Source: Psococerastis gibbosa
Taxonomy: Eukaryota > Arthropoda > Insecta > Psocodea > Psocidae
Direction of reading: 5' to 3'
Length of the DNA: 64,000 nt
NCBI GenBank assembly: GCA_963971405.1
Contig: OZ020485.1
Span: forward strand, 33,313,921 to 33,377,920
Part shown: positions 22,936-35,286 of the stretch, piece by piece
How the letters are laid out: each line of letters begins with the position of its first letter
How positions within the stretch are numbered: position 1 is the first letter of the stretch
The notes under the pieces: model-generated
Told to the model about the DNA's origin: nothing
The model's database searches: none
What the model saw: only the letters and a program-made list of their open reading frames with translations
Position numbers and translations under genes: made by a program

Positions 22936-25900
22936 ATTCGCACATCAAACATATTTCTGATAACGTAAGATAATGATTGGTAACTGGCCGCAAAGTGCTC
23001 ACGTGAACTTGCTGTCTTACACTTTCCATCTTGCATGATACAACTGTGACCGTTAGTTTGCAAAAAGACACTTTCATCGGATATAAGAGCGAAACATTGT
23101 TGAGGCAGGAGCTGTAATAAAAAATGTAGTTCAGTACTAAGCACTTTGCTTTTGGAAGGATCAACCACACTCCCCTGACGACTAGAACGATCTGATGCTG
23201 TTTGATAAGGTGTTTGCGTAAACATTAAGAACTAATTATTATTAAATCGAGTAAGTACAAAATAATTACAGAATGAGTTGATGCAATGCATCAAATTAAC
23301 TGTAATAAATTATTTTTGGCTGCGGTAAGTTTTGATTAGATATCTGTTGCAATTACATATCTCAGTGGCGGTAGTGGTAGTCGACATTATAATTAATTAA
23401 TTTCGTTGCCACTACCCAACTCGCCACTGCTCTGTTCAAAAATACCCGATTTTTTGCACAAAATTAACGAGGAAGAATAAAAACAGAGGAGAAAGAGAGT
23501 GATTAGTGCAGAGAGCTAAAGACGAAGAATGGCTGAATGGGGAGACTAATGGCAACTCAGCGAATGCCCAGCTACCCCCACCCCCCCTCCCCACGGCATG
23601 ATCGATTCCTAACAGCCGACCGCTTATCACACCCCCTCAAATCATTCTCTCCTTTATCTCCAGAGATGAATGGCAACCATTGTATTCTATGCTGAATCGA
23701 AAATGGTTTTTACCCAATCCTGACCACAAAAAACCCACATAGCTCTTTCAAATGGGACACCTACGAAAATTTTCAGATTTTCCCTCCAGCATAGCAATAA
23801 TAATACTATAGATATACTATATATACCTATTTCCTCCATCTGCGATTGTGACGAAACTCGTAGTAGTAGTAGGTATAGTATATTTATAGACTCTATTGTT
23901 TCAATTGCCATTTGTCTGTCTAGAATTCCTATGGGCTAAAAGTATGTAAAAAAATAAGAATAAAATTATAAATACTAGTAACTTTGCATTTAATTCCACA
24001 AATAATAATTTAAATTATTTTGTTGAATTAAGTGCAAAGTGATGTACAATTTTATGCTTATTTATCATGTATATCACTTCCACGAAGTCACTGAAGAAAC
24101 TCTCCCATAACAATATGTATGTGAAAATGCTTAAAACCTAGGCACCTGCTATTTCAAAATTTCCCTTCTGGGGTGTTCCCCAGACCATCTCCCGGTAGTT
24201 GTAATAGTTTGTAATTTATAGTACCATACATGAGCAGCTTTGGACCGGGAATACGCCCGTCACTTTTAAAGAAATCCTGTATCCACCACGATTTTTTTAT
24301 TCTCGTTTGAATTATCTAGGCTATACACATTACACCCTAAAGGCAACATACTCGTAGACCAACTAACACCTACAGCTACGTGAATTGTCTGCCTAAATTA
24401 TAAACTATATCACCCTTCGTGATCGCAGGAAAAATTTGTAAAATTAGCGTCGTAAAATACCGAGTTCATATAGCGAATTAGAAAACCTTGTTAAATGAGG
24501 CACTGTCATTTCAAACTTTTTAATTTTCAGATAGTCTAAAAGACCATTCATCAAATGAAATGAAAAGATTTGGATGTCAAAGTGCTAAGAATGCCTTGCT
24601 AAGTTAGCCAGAGGATGCTAAAGTAACAAGGGACGCTACAGGGATTCAGTGACCATATCACGAATGGAAAAGAATGCCTTATCAGGCAATGAGTGTAAAT
24701 TAAAAAAAAATCTAAATATACCCCTATGAATGTACATTTACTAACGGGAATCCAAACGTACTAAAAATTTACATGAATATATAATAATATATATAATAAA
24801 CAGAGAGTAAGTAACTTATTTAAATGCATATGCTAGGCGTAAGCGGAATTGTATTTGTTAAGGACTTTACTGGCCGACATGACAATGGGGTTCATTTGTG
24901 GCGTCATTTTGTAGATGGCAGCACCAGATGCAATGATATCAAACGTTGATTTTTTCATAAGCCTCAATACAATTTTAAAATGATTTTTAATTACGTATTA
25001 TTTTAAAGTGATATTTTTCTATAAATCATGGAGAATATATATATATTAAATTATATGCAGCGAAATAAGGTCCAGGCATAGTAAAAATATTATAAAAAAT
25101 ATTAAAAGAATTAATTAGATGCTAAGAGCTTAGTTTTCGCATGCAAACGGCAGCCATTTTGAATAATATGGTTTGTCGTCAGCGAACCTAGTGACCCAAA
25201 CTGTCCCTACAGAACCTCATTAACAACACAGTTGAATATCGACTGCTTAGTCGGGTTAGTTTTATTACCGTATTTGAATGGTGGAAAGTTTTAAACTATT
25301 CTCCGGATAAGTTTGTCTTTTACATTGATGTCTGAAAGCTTTCTCAGTTGTCCGTTATGAAGAATTTAAAAAAAAATGCATTTCCTTTTTTTAAAGAAAA
25401 AAGTAACGTAAATCTTTATTTCATGTTTAGTATACAGTATTAGCATTTAGCAGTTCAGAGGGGCACCGTTAAGATTTTCCCGTTATGGGCCCCTCAAGGT
25501 CCGGACACCCTGTATACAGAGAAGCATAGAGGGGTTGTGAGTGGAGGAAAAAGGGTAAGGGTCTGACATTTGACAAATTCTACGACCAACGCATTCTATG
25601 ACCCACCTAATATATAGCAACTCATCAATTTTGTTATTTTTCCGACAGTTTTTTACAGGAGCAAAAAATATTACGTTTGTATTATTCCGTATAATATATT
25701 TTAATTTAGCGCCTGGCTTGCAAATGGAAGCAGCAATATGCTTATTACTCTTTTCACTGAAATATTAAAAAGGATAACATTTGTTTTTATTAAAAAAAAG
25801 GAGAATTAGTCGTTTTACAGGTTTTTTGAGGGGGAATATAAATTTTGTGAAAGCATTTTACTGACACCGAAAAATTTGGGGCTTGCTTGGGGACAAATTA

Positions 25901-26892
25901 CACACTCTCTTCTTTTAAATTATATATTGTATTAGACTGAGTATATATGTATAGTATGTGTGTGCATAACCACGATTAATTTCGAAATAGAACTAGGCCA
26001 ATTATGAGGATGTGGGGCGTAGATAATGGTCAACCCTGGATAATTCAGTTGTTATTTATTGTTTAATTTACTACGTCGTTAAAAATTCGTCTAAAGAAGT
26101 TGTACGTGTAAATGACTCCTTCATAATAAAATATACAATATCATAGAGCACTTTTAATTTTTGGGGGATATTTAATTTATTAATTAACGACTGAAAATCC
26201 ACGCATTGTAAGTTCATGGAAAAATGGCAGAACCAAAAAGTAAAATTTCTCTATGATATTGTGTATGAAGCAGTCCTCTAAAACCTTCAACAAATCTTCA
26301 TTTCATTTTATGCAGTGTGATTCATGTGAAAAAGGAAGTCACGTTGAGGTCTACAATATTATGAGCTACAGCATTTTACATTGAGCCCAGCAGTACTTGA
26401 TAAGCGGCAAATTGACTCTACGAGATATTACTATAGTATACTATAGTAATTATACTAACATGGTGGAATGCTTGACACTTGATGTACCTAATTTCATGCA
26501 TACTGTTAGTTTATTAAATTAAATTGATATAACTGTTCTGACATGGATGTATCGACTAAAATACTGAACTAAAGCATCACTAAATATCTCACTTATCAGT
26601 CAATCAATCCGTTAAGAAAGAGCTGACTCAGCGGTGACCCCATCTGAATTTTAAGGTCAAATCCCAGACAATAGCTTACAAATTCCTATATGACTAACAA
26701 TGTTTGTGTAATGTGCATTGAATTGTTTCAATACTACAATTACAAACTACAGCATCTCATGCCCTCAATAATCATTAATAGTCATATGGAATTTTCGTAA
26801 TAAATTAAATTTTAATCTTGTGTGGCAGTACATCGGGGGCAGTATTTCTATATTTCAAATATTGAAATGAAATGAAATCATATGAAAAACGT
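22936..26892. other. AT-rich intergenic DNA, nothing identified
   Basis: A long stretch without supported genes or clear repeat ends. Open frames at 23436-23630 and 23687-23911 show no motif. About 26120-26270 contains a loose inverted relationship (CAATATCATAGAG at the left, CTCTATGATATTGTG at the right), so it may be another degenerate foldback. Confidence 0.3.
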
Positions 26893-27690
26893 GTTAGGGA
26901 GATTCATCTACCTATTGAGACGGCGACCAATGTTCGAGTTTCGGAAAATTTCCTCACAACTTATCATTTCATGACCCCTGAGACTAAAACCACCCTCCGT
27001 TATATTATGTTATATTATATATACTAGTATATTGTATATATGTATACCGATTTTAGGAAACACTCTAACTTCCGTAAATATTATCCGATTTTGATGAATC
27101 TGAAACTGATTGATTGAAAAAATGTCTTGATTGAGTTCTTTAACCAGTTAGATCCACTATTTAGTTACAGGATGGCGGCCAATTAAAACCTTATATAATT
27201 TATATCTCAGTTAGTATTGATTGCAGAGGAATGAATTAAAATCGGACCAGCAATCACAACCATTTACGACAAATCAACCATTTCAAGATGGCGTCCAGTC
27301 AAAGTTTTTTTTTTAACAAAAAAATTAATCGCATACAAACAATTTAATGAATGTATCCCATTGAACTTTTCAGTCGCCTCTGTAGGTTATTACCCGTGAT
27401 GAGTACGACACGTCTCCGATTGCATGGCGTGTAAAGACTCGCAGAAGTGCAAGCACGTTACCACCTGGCCATCGAAAGTGAAAATAATTTGATAATTAAA
27501 AGTTCATAATATTCGTCAATTTGGAACACAAGAGTGTTTAGTGTGTTGATGTTGTGGTTGGGAAAAGAATGAAGTATTTTTGTATTTTTATCAACATACA
27601 TATAGCATATAGGAAAAGCGGGGTCTGTGCTTGCACGGAATCTCCTTACACCTGATCGGCCAGAGCCGAAAGGGATTTTTACATTTGGCG
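26893..27690 (+). mobile_element. Repeat family X, copy interrupted by SINE-2
   Basis: It matches the reverse complement of 8040-9010. Landmarks are GAGACGGCGACCAATGTTCG at the left, AAGATGGCGTCCAGTCAAAG at about 27282-27301, and CACAAGAGTGTTTAGTGTGT, then CCTGATCGGCCAGAGCCGAA at the right. SINE-2 (27320-27478) splits it between the AGTCAAAG and AAAATAATTTGATAA blocks, which are adjacent in the other copy. A shorter, internally deleted relative lies at 54395-54610. Confidence 0.75.
27320..27478 (-). mobile_element. SINE-2 inserted into family X
   Basis: Read on the minus strand it runs from CACTTTCGATGGCCAGGTGG through GCGAGTCTTTACACGCCATG and CGTGTCGTACTC to ATTCATTAAATTGTTTGTAT and a T-rich (plus-strand) tail boundary. 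The A box is intact. The absence of this block from the other X copy proves it is an insertion. Confidence 0.8.
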
Positions 27691-28529
27691 AACTTTAGCC
27701 CCCAATAGCTACTCTACCAGCTAAACTAAAATAAGCTGAAAAAATCAGACTAGTTAATCTGCGTAAGAAATATAGCATTGCAGCATTGTACATCCACGCG
27801 GCCCTCTCTCAAAAAATAGAATTGACTTGTTGAGACGGACGGTGTATTTACCTAGAGAGATTTGTTGATCTCTTGCGTCAATGTGTTGGCCCGGAAGGTG
27901 AAATGTTTACCAAACATTGTATCGTTCTGTGTTCATAATACTTGAGACATTGACGTACATGTGATTCATCACTTTATGGCCAGTCAGACCTTCCAAAAAG
28001 GCAACAGTTTAGCCAGGGCTTAACTTTCTGCTGTTTTATTCCTTCTAAATTTAAATCTTCTTTATGGAGTAATACTTATAAACATTTCCCTGAAGACAAA
28101 TCAAAAACACATCCAGGGCTTCTGGTGAATCATGGTAAAACTAGGAATTCATATGAAATTCGTTGAAGTTATGAATCGCTGTTCATATTGCCATGATTCG
28201 AATAGAACTGCCTAGCAGCTAGACTTACTATCTGTTGTGGACCTGTGGAAGCTATGCAGTTCACCTTACCGAGACTTTTTTCTTGGGAAGGGCGATTTTT
28301 TTTCAATGCTTTGTTTTTTCCTTTACCTTAAGGAAATGGTACGCTTTACATTTTTCTGTCTGGGGGGCCTGACTACGCCAGTGTGTCCATATTATTCTGG
28401 ATTCCCTTGTCTGGACACAGTTTTAATTTCACTAAATTCTGGCGGCATATTTGGCCTTTTTGGAAATGGTTAGTTCACCAAGTGGTTTTTGGACGTTACT
28501 TGGACACCCGTTGTATTAGATAATTAATC
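27691..28529. other. Intergenic DNA, nothing identified
   Basis: No gene is supported. A 78-codon frame at 28237-28473 has no motif. Confidence 0.3.
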
Positions 28530-29347
28530 CAAATAAAAGAACCTGTCCGAGTTTACTCGAACATGCTTTCCAATTTATCAATTAGTAGATGGAGAAAATG
28601 AGTAATTTCATAGTAAATAATTTTCCTATGGATAAATTTCGGATAACTCGGGGGGGGGGGGGGGGTGTTGTCCACCTTCTGACGTCACTGGAGGTGAGGT
28701 AAATTATAGACCGGTCAGACCAACACATTACCACACAGTAATTATGAGCGTGAATTTTCTATCATTTTTTCAAAAACTTTTTTGCACAAAAAAATTTTTT
28801 TTTGGCAACGCAACCTGTCCGGTTTCGTTACACAATTTAACACCTAAAACATGCCCAAATGTAGAAATAAGCAATAGAAAGGATCCGCAGAAAAATTATT
28901 TTTAGTCATTTTTCATGAAAAATTATTTTTTTTTATTTTTTCACCCCCAGAAGTAAACTATCAAGGGGCAAGCGACGCCCTGCATTTTATCAACACTAAT
29001 AACAACGACAATATGTGTGAATTTAAAAGAAATCGTTGGAGCCGTTTTTGGGAAATAATTTTTTAGACGTTTTTTGAGTATAAAACCCCCCAAATTGAGT
29101 TAGTCCAAAATTAAAAAAAAATGGTCCCGAGGTATGATTTTTGTGAACCTGCAAGCCGAATTTCATCGAAATCGACTGAGTAGTTTGCCCGGAAATCGAC
29201 GCACATACACACAGAACGACATTTCGTAAAAACCACTTTTTTGGGTTCCTGGGACCTGAAAACGAGTAAATCTGTTGTATCTCGGAATCGAAAATTTGGA
29301 CCATCACAAAGCTTTCCTTAATACTACGTATAAATTGAAAAGCAAAA
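28530..29347 (+). mobile_element. Repeat family Y, long copy
   Basis: It aligns over its length with 56615-57475. It begins with AACATGCTTTCCAATTTATC (28561), then a G-run at about 28651-28664 followed by GTCCACCTTCTGACGTCACT. Next come ATCAAGGGGCAAGCGACG and GAGGTATGATTTTTGTGAAC, ending at TACTACGTATAAATTGAAAAG. No coding content is recognised; the 113-codon minus frame within it is incidental. Confidence 0.8.
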
Positions 29348-29577
29348 ATTAAAATTGACGTCAATCAAACAGGTAGCTTTACATACTAGAACTGGCTTAC
29401 CCATCACTGTTTCGGCGCCAGTCACCAGCATTGCAATAATTTATCTTTAAGAATAGAGCAATGGTACTTACCATGAATAGGCACCGCATAGGAAAGAAAG
29501 TGTTAGTAACTTTTTAGCCACATCATCTGCATCAATCGAAAGACATTGGTCTCCACTGCACTGCACCGAACTGAGCT

Positions 29578-29905
29578 TTAGGCTAGTTTTCCCGTTCCTG
29601 AAATAGAAAAAGAAAATATTCTTTTCTCAAGTAATAAATGCCATTGAATGTTCTGATACGGAAGCGGCTTGATCTGCGAAACTAACCCCAAGTGTCTAAA
29701 CAGGCTCATATAGATGCTCAAATCAAGAGAATTAATGATGTTGAGGGGTGAACCACCATTCTTTGTTTCTCCAAGGCTACGTAACAATGTGAATCCAGGT
29801 ATTCTTAGTACCTACGGCATATGCGTCCTTTTCAGGTCTGACATCAACAAATTTGTTCCTGGCCAGTAAGTCTTTTGACTTGAAACTTATCTGATTTTCC
29901 ATTGA
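29578..29905 (-). pseudogene. Exon-like coding remnant, protein not recognised
   Basis: Read on the minus strand after an acceptor-like TTTGCATTTAG (ending 29906), one frame gives KDLLARNKFVDVRPEKDAYA then VGTKNTWIHIVT before a stop at 29778-29780. A second frame then takes over at 29787 and gives LLRSLGETKNGG, later FRHLGLVSQIKPLP. The two frames together look like one continuous protein with a single frameshift, which suggests a decayed exon or a mis-sequenced real one. I do not recognise the family. Chance open frames in AT-rich DNA remain possible. A spliced-exon candidate on the same strand lies at 32079-32218. Confidence 0.3.
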
Positions 29906-30890
29906 CTAAATGCAAATTAGTGCAAACATGTGAGTGATTACCTGTTGTATTATAGTATTAGAGATTACGAGCAGGAAATGCTTGCAGTTGAGACAAAATT
30001 ATTTGAAAAATGTCTGAATACTTTTACGTTAAATAAATATAATGCTCGGTTAATCTGATGACGTGATTATTTTAAAATACTAGTATAATATGTGTAAAAG
30101 TAAATTTTATTGTAGAATACTTAGAGTCAACCTACAATACGTGGTAACATTATACTGTATACAGTATACCATATAGTTCCTGAAGTGAAAGGAATTTTGG
30201 TTTTTAAACTACAAGCCAAAGATTATAATGTTTCGTTAAAATTGACAACAATACAAATACGAAATTAACGACACTGCTATATAATTAATATAGGCTTTGT
30301 ATCTTTGTATGTATTTTATTTTATTTTTAATTATAAATAATAATAATTGCAAATAATTATTTTGTGCTTTTGAAGCTGAATGTGCACGAATTAAGGTTAT
30401 TATTATTACTTATCTTATGTTCTTAAGACAAGTAAAAAACCGTAGGTATACAAGTAATGGCAAAATGCCCGGTTTATTTGAAATCCAGAAAGATATAGCC
30501 TATCATCTTTTTTTAAATAATAATAAATTAAGGCCCATGGCCTATGTGCATGAAACGTATCAGCTTCATCAATATTCATTTCGAATAATATTGCTGGAGC
30601 ACAAATTGATTATAGTAGTTATACCCTCGCTATCGCTGTAATGAAAAAAGAAATTTCATTGAGATCTACAGTTACTGTATTTGGCTCTATAGACTTCAAT
30701 TGCGTCTTTTAAAATTATTTCTCAGATGAAATGTGTTCTTTTAAAATAAGTTACTGTAAAATACTGATATCTATCCCAAACTGCTAAAACAACTTTCCAG
30801 GTCATAATTAAGTTTGTGCGTGTAATTTTGAACCATAGGAACTTACCTAGCATTGCGCTGTCATCTTTTGAATGATTTAATTGTTCCACA
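29906..30890. other. AT-rich DNA, nothing identified
   Basis: Between two exon-like segments. No repeat or gene is supported. Confidence 0.3.
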
Positions 30891-30893
30891 GGA

Positions 30894-31215
30894 TATGTTG
30901 AATTTTGAACAGCATATGAAGCTCACTCCATCGGCAGAACCATCCGTGCCTTCGCCGAAATCAAGCAACAACTTCAGTATTGAATTAGTTTATGAGACAC
31001 TTGTAAATATTTCAACAATTCTAGTGGTTCTTCTTCAAGTTAGAGCCAGCTGGCTGGTTGGCAGCAACACGTGGCATCGATGCCTCCACTCAGCTCAATC
31101 CTGGCACGCTACTACATCTTCCATCACTCACTGCAGACATTCTTTTCTCGGGCACCCAGGTCGGTTGATGCATACTATGATGCAGCTTACGAAATTCTTG
31201 TGTTTTAGCAAATGT
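30894..31215 (+). pseudogene. Exon-like open segment, protein not recognised
   Basis: After an acceptor-like TTTAATTGTTCCACAG (ending 30893), the plus strand reads DMLNFEQHMKLTPSAEPSVP and goes on to ELVYETLVNISTILVVLLQ. A frame change near 31040-31065 then gives QQHVASMPPLSSILARYYIF, then SVDAYYDAAYEILV and a stop. Amino-acid composition and length suggest former or present coding sequence. The frame change, and the opposite strand from the neighbouring candidates, argue for a retrocopy fragment or coincidence. An ATG at 30853 that would extend the frame upstream is not credible because it precedes the acceptor. Confidence 0.3.
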
Positions 31216-31520
31216 CCGATCCAGTTAGCTTCTTGCACATATTATAGTAAGCAATGAGAGCTAAAGGTTCATACTGCGTGTGTTGAATGTAGTTACTTCA
31301 TTCTATGGATAAAAAAGAACAGACTCTAACACAGACATTGATATTATCACTTAGATTATATACCTACTATTAAAACGCTCTGATTTTCTACCAAGCAAAA
31401 ATTTTTCAATCATTATCAGTGCTATCTTGTGTGTCTATATAAATATAAAGAGAATCTTAATTTAGCTAAGTGAAACATTCTGCTTCAAATTTAAAATAAA
31501 TAAGTTAATAAATATGGACC

Positions 31521-31722
31521 TTTTTTGTTCTATTACTAAGCCAACCTAGCGGAGTTAGGGGTGTAAAGCCCTCTCTTACACTCAACTAGGAAGGCCCGGG
31601 ACCACCTGCCTTACATGCCCTCCGAAGCATGGCCAGAAAATGTAGCAAGTGTGGGACTCGAACCAACAACCTTTCGGGTGAAAGTCCGAGTCTGTACCAC
31701 TACACTACATGTCTTGACAAAT
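31521..31722 (-). mobile_element. SINE-1 (tRNA-Glu-derived), well preserved
   Basis: On the minus strand: GACATGTAGTGTAGTGGTAC, GACTTTCACCCGAAAGG, and a perfect B box GGTTCGAGTCC (31654-31664). The family body follows (GGAGGGCATGTAAGGCAGG; CTAACTCCGCTAGGTTGGCT; CTTAGTAATAGAA), with a T/A-rich end. This is the most intact of the head regions and best shows the tRNA-Glu-like anticodon arm. Confidence 0.85.
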
Positions 31723-32078
31723 TTAATGTGTAATATTTTCTTTTGTTTACATTGTTATGGATCAACACAGAAATATTATATTCTATTCTTTTGCAAAATT
31801 ACGTTAACGCTCCTGATTAAAGCACACATTCGAATGAATGATATTATTGGTTAGGATTCTGGATTAGGCTTTTTCAAGAAAATATAAAAAAAAAGTAATA
31901 AGAATAGGATTTTGTTGATTTTACTATCTTATACATGCAGATCGGATGTGATCTATGCATTACAAACTGTAATTCACGTTTTAGGGTGGGACCCATCTTC
32001 GCATGAAAAGTCTTGGAAAAGAAAACTGTTGTCCTGAGTATTTTCATGCGATAGTGGGAGTCGGCCTTAGCAACTTAC
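31723..32078. other. AT-rich DNA, nothing identified
   Basis: No gene or repeat end is supported. Confidence 0.3.
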
Positions 32079-32218
32079 CATTTTTGTTGGATTTCGTTCT
32101 GGAACCAGTGGAACAGAATTCTAGGGTTATTTTCAGCAACCACTTGGAATCTTATCTTGAATACAAATGATAGAATTGACGATGAACAATGGCGCAGTCG
32201 GTCAACAGCACGTTTCAC
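32079..32218 (-). CDS. Candidate internal exon, protein not recognised
   Basis: This is a 140-nt open segment on the minus strand. It is bounded by an acceptor (TTTTACTATACAG) and a strong donor (TG|GTAAGTTG). It reads VKRAVDRLRHCSSSILSFVF, then AENNPRILFHWFQNEIQQK, leaving two bases for the next exon. It is not a homeodomain despite the WFQN string: the residues around it do not fit helix 3. A 46-codon open stretch is not rare by chance, so the splice sites are the main support. If real, it belongs to a gene transcribed in the same direction as Antp, or it is a stranded exon of a pseudogene. Confidence 0.25.
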
Positions 32219-34442
32219 CTGTATAGTAAAATAAGTAGGTTCGTCCTATTTTTTTGTCTTCGTGGTAATGACTAAATTGGTGTCTATAGTTGGACCATTT
32301 TTTTATCGGATCTGTCATCATTTTCTTAGGAGTGATAAGAAGACTAGACTTAGGTTGAGTGGGACTATAGCTAAGGTCGTCACGTGACTACAGACCAATA
32401 AGGACCCTACTGCCATTGAGACTGCAAGCCAAGCTTAGTCATCTTAGCGATCTTATGCGAGCGACGTAAAAACCGATTTAAACCGGTTCCACTATCAGCT
32501 ATTATAAACCGTTATTGTTTCATCAAACCTCATTGGGGCTATGGAACTTTTTCCCGTGTCAGTAGTCAAATGTCGATTTAATAAAGAAAAATCTTCGGAG
32601 ACATCTTTTCAATTTTGAATGGAATGTTTTTATACCAGCAGGCACACAAAGCATTCTTGGGGGAGCACCTCTGAGTAATGTCTTGTTCGGATTCAACTTG
32701 CAGTAGTAAAAGGGACAAGACATTTCAGATATAAATCATAGAAGCTCCTTAGTTTAAAATCCAGCGAATAAAACGCAGGTTCGTGTCGTGGCAGCCCACT
32801 CGAATTCAGGTTCAGGCCCCGAAACCTGCGATACAATCTGGCACTCTGACTAATATTCAAGCAAGCCAAGTTGCTGTGTTCTTCCTTAAATGATGAATGT
32901 CTTCTCCAGTCCTAGCCTTGGATCTTCACAAATATTTATGAATTATTTATATCTCTTGATATTGCATGAAAAATGGAGTGGCCTGACGTAGAGTGTGAGA
33001 GGTTACTCTGTCGCGTATGTGCATGATTAGCAGTGCAGTAAATCTTGTCTTCACTTGCATATTTCTATATACTGTATATGCATTTGCAGCTTAAATCTCC
33101 AGATGACGCCAACCTCCAGTGGTTTAGAAACTACTAGTGTTTTGCATAAGTACTTCATGATTTATTGCTAAAGAAGCTGATTTTATATTGTATTGCAGCT
33201 TCAACACGAGGAGTGAATAAGTCCCAAGCCGGAGTAAAGAGAAATATTCGAAATATTTTGTGAGCAAAAATGCACGTGGATTTTATTATTAATTTCTCGT
33301 TTCAAAGTTATGTAAGTGGTCAGATGAAAAATTAATAAAAAAATGCAAGCTTTCGTAGGAAATTTACATTTTCTCATGTGGAATGTTATTACAATACTAC
33401 TTAAAACCCCGATAAATGCATTAAGCCGATTTTATAGAATAGTTGTAAACAGACTGCTTTTTGTGAAAACTGGTGTTTTTACGACTTTTTCATCTGACCA
33501 CTTCCAAAACGAGAAATTAATTAATTTTAAACATATTGCGATCTGCAACATATACTACAGAGACTAAACACAGAAGCTGGAACATTTATACTGTAAATTA
33601 TAATTATTTCAAATACCAAATGCATGGCATATACTGTTCATTTTGCAGTATAGTATGAAGTACAGTCTAATAAAGTAGTCGATATGAGCAATGAATGTAA
33701 CAATTATTAATTATTATCGGTCAGCAATATATGCCAGTAGTAAAAAAACAAAAAAACAATAGTGCACACTACACCAACCCCATTAAAAACTACAGCATTG
33801 CAACACATATAACATACAACGCGTAAGCCCCAAAGGGCGTTGCGTTGATTATTAAAAAAAAAAAAATATGCCAGTAGTGGCTGACTGAAGAATTCTGCAA
33901 ATGTTAGTAACGTGATTTTTTCATCAGAATCTTTTAATTGTACCCTTGAAAAGCCCAAAGTGGAGCAGGTCTCGAAACTGCTGACTTAGTTTGCTGAAAT
34001 GTTTTATGGTCTGTAATCTTTGGAAATGTTTCAGATTTATTGTACTTGTAGTTATTGCTATTTCTAGCAACAGCATCAAGTCACGCGGGATCTAGTAGGA
34101 TAATTTTTAAAATTGGTCGAATATTTAGACTTGGTTTAAGCTTTTTTACAATATAATATGTATACATACATATACATGTATATTTTTTTAGAAATTACGA
34201 TGTGTCCTGCTGGCCCTCACCGTAGCCTGAGACTTTTGCCAAATTTACTCCTACTTGTGATGATGATCGAAAACTCGAAGAAAGCTGCAAAGGAGTCGGA
34301 GCACTGCCCGGCATAAGTGGTGGTTCACGTACACATAATTGAACGGTTGTTGATGAAATCAACCATCAATCAATCAATATACTGCGATAGTATTATACTG
34401 AGCATTTCCAATCACATGTGCGATATTGATCGATGATTTTTT
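32219..34442. other. AT-rich DNA, nothing identified
   Basis: Frames at 33343-33567 and 33707-33958 show no motif. No repeat end was recognised. Confidence 0.3.
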
Positions 34443-34813
34443 CACCCACCTATCTGGCCCATATTTTTGGGGGTGGGGTAGTGGTCGGTTAAAATTGAAT
34501 AAACTCATTTAGTATCGATTCAATAATAACCTAATTAATTCTTAACTAACACTAACAACAGCAGTGGCGGCGCTACGGGGGTGCCCGAGGGGGCCTGCCC
34601 CCCCCCCCCCAACAGTTTCTCCGGCCCCTCCTATTTGAGGTATTTTACATGTTGTTAAATTGCAGAATTATTGAACGATATACCTACTCCCAATGAAAAA
34701 TATTTTGTTTGTCATGCCCCCCGCCTTAAAATTTCTAGCGCCGCCACTGAACACCAGACATACTAAATTTTGGGGGAGGGCAGCTACCCCCTCCTCTTCT
34801 GTATCCGTCTTTG
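34443..34813. mobile_element. hAT-type MITE, CAGGGACGGGTCCAG family, split by another MITE
   Basis: The left part (GGCCCATATTTTTGGGGGTG) and right part (ACTAAATTTTGGGGG then CTGTATCCGTC) together match 17279-17458. The block between them, 34562-34749, is a different hAT MITE with its own target duplication. The outer element is therefore older. Its termini have drifted (CACCCACCT at the left, CCGTCTTTG at the right). Confidence 0.75.
34562..34749. mobile_element. hAT-type MITE, CAGTGGCGGCGCTA family
   Basis: This 188-bp element has near-perfect terminal inverted repeats CAGTGGCGGCGCTA and TAGCGCCGCCACTG. It is flanked by AACAACAG (34554-34561) and AACACCAG (34750-34757), 7 of 8 identical. 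It carries a G-rich block and a C-run near the left end and CCCCCCGCC near the right. CAGTGGCG ends are characteristic of hAT elements. Confidence 0.92.
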
Positions 34814-35283
34814 CCTACAAGCGGTCTAGTCAATTACTGTATGTACAGTAGCAGAAAGTTAGCCAAAGAATTGTGTTTGTGAACGGGTTATTAGCCCCAT
34901 TCGCACAAATGACAGTCATGGGGCCTTGGGTAGAGTTACAAAATGTGGCACCAGCCTACAGGCCCATACCGTGACCGGAGAACGGCATCGTGCCTGCTGC
35001 TTCTACCAAGTATACAGTAAACTACAGCATAGGTTTTTCAAACAATATCTTATAACTAATAATAAATATATTATCAGTAAGTACTATTAAAACGCCTTGT
35101 ATATTTCATTTGGGCCCATATTCAATTTCTCTTAACGATTAAACTCATCCAGATTGAACGGAAGAAATATTTTGTAAAAATGTGCATTACATATCATTTC
35201 GCATACCTTTACGAAAATCAACTGCAGATAAATTAATAGGTACGATTATTTAATTTATTTATAGTATAGCCTAAATAACTTCT
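34814..35283. other. AT-rich DNA, nothing identified
   Basis: No gene or repeat end is supported. Confidence 0.3.
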
Positions 35284-35286
35284 TTA

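Noticed and set aside
22782-23225. 147-codon minus-strand open frame
   Set aside because: It spans a foldback MITE arm and its flank, overlaps another frame on the same strand, and has no recognisable domain.
30853-31257. 134-codon plus frame as an intact gene starting at its ATG
   Set aside because: The ATG lies upstream of an acceptor-like site, and the protein-like reading switches frame near 31050. Reported only as a low-confidence exon-like segment.
32090-32110. WFQN string on the minus strand suggesting a second homeobox
   Set aside because: The residues around it (FHWFQNEIQQK) do not match homeodomain helix 3, and no upstream homeodomain sequence is present.
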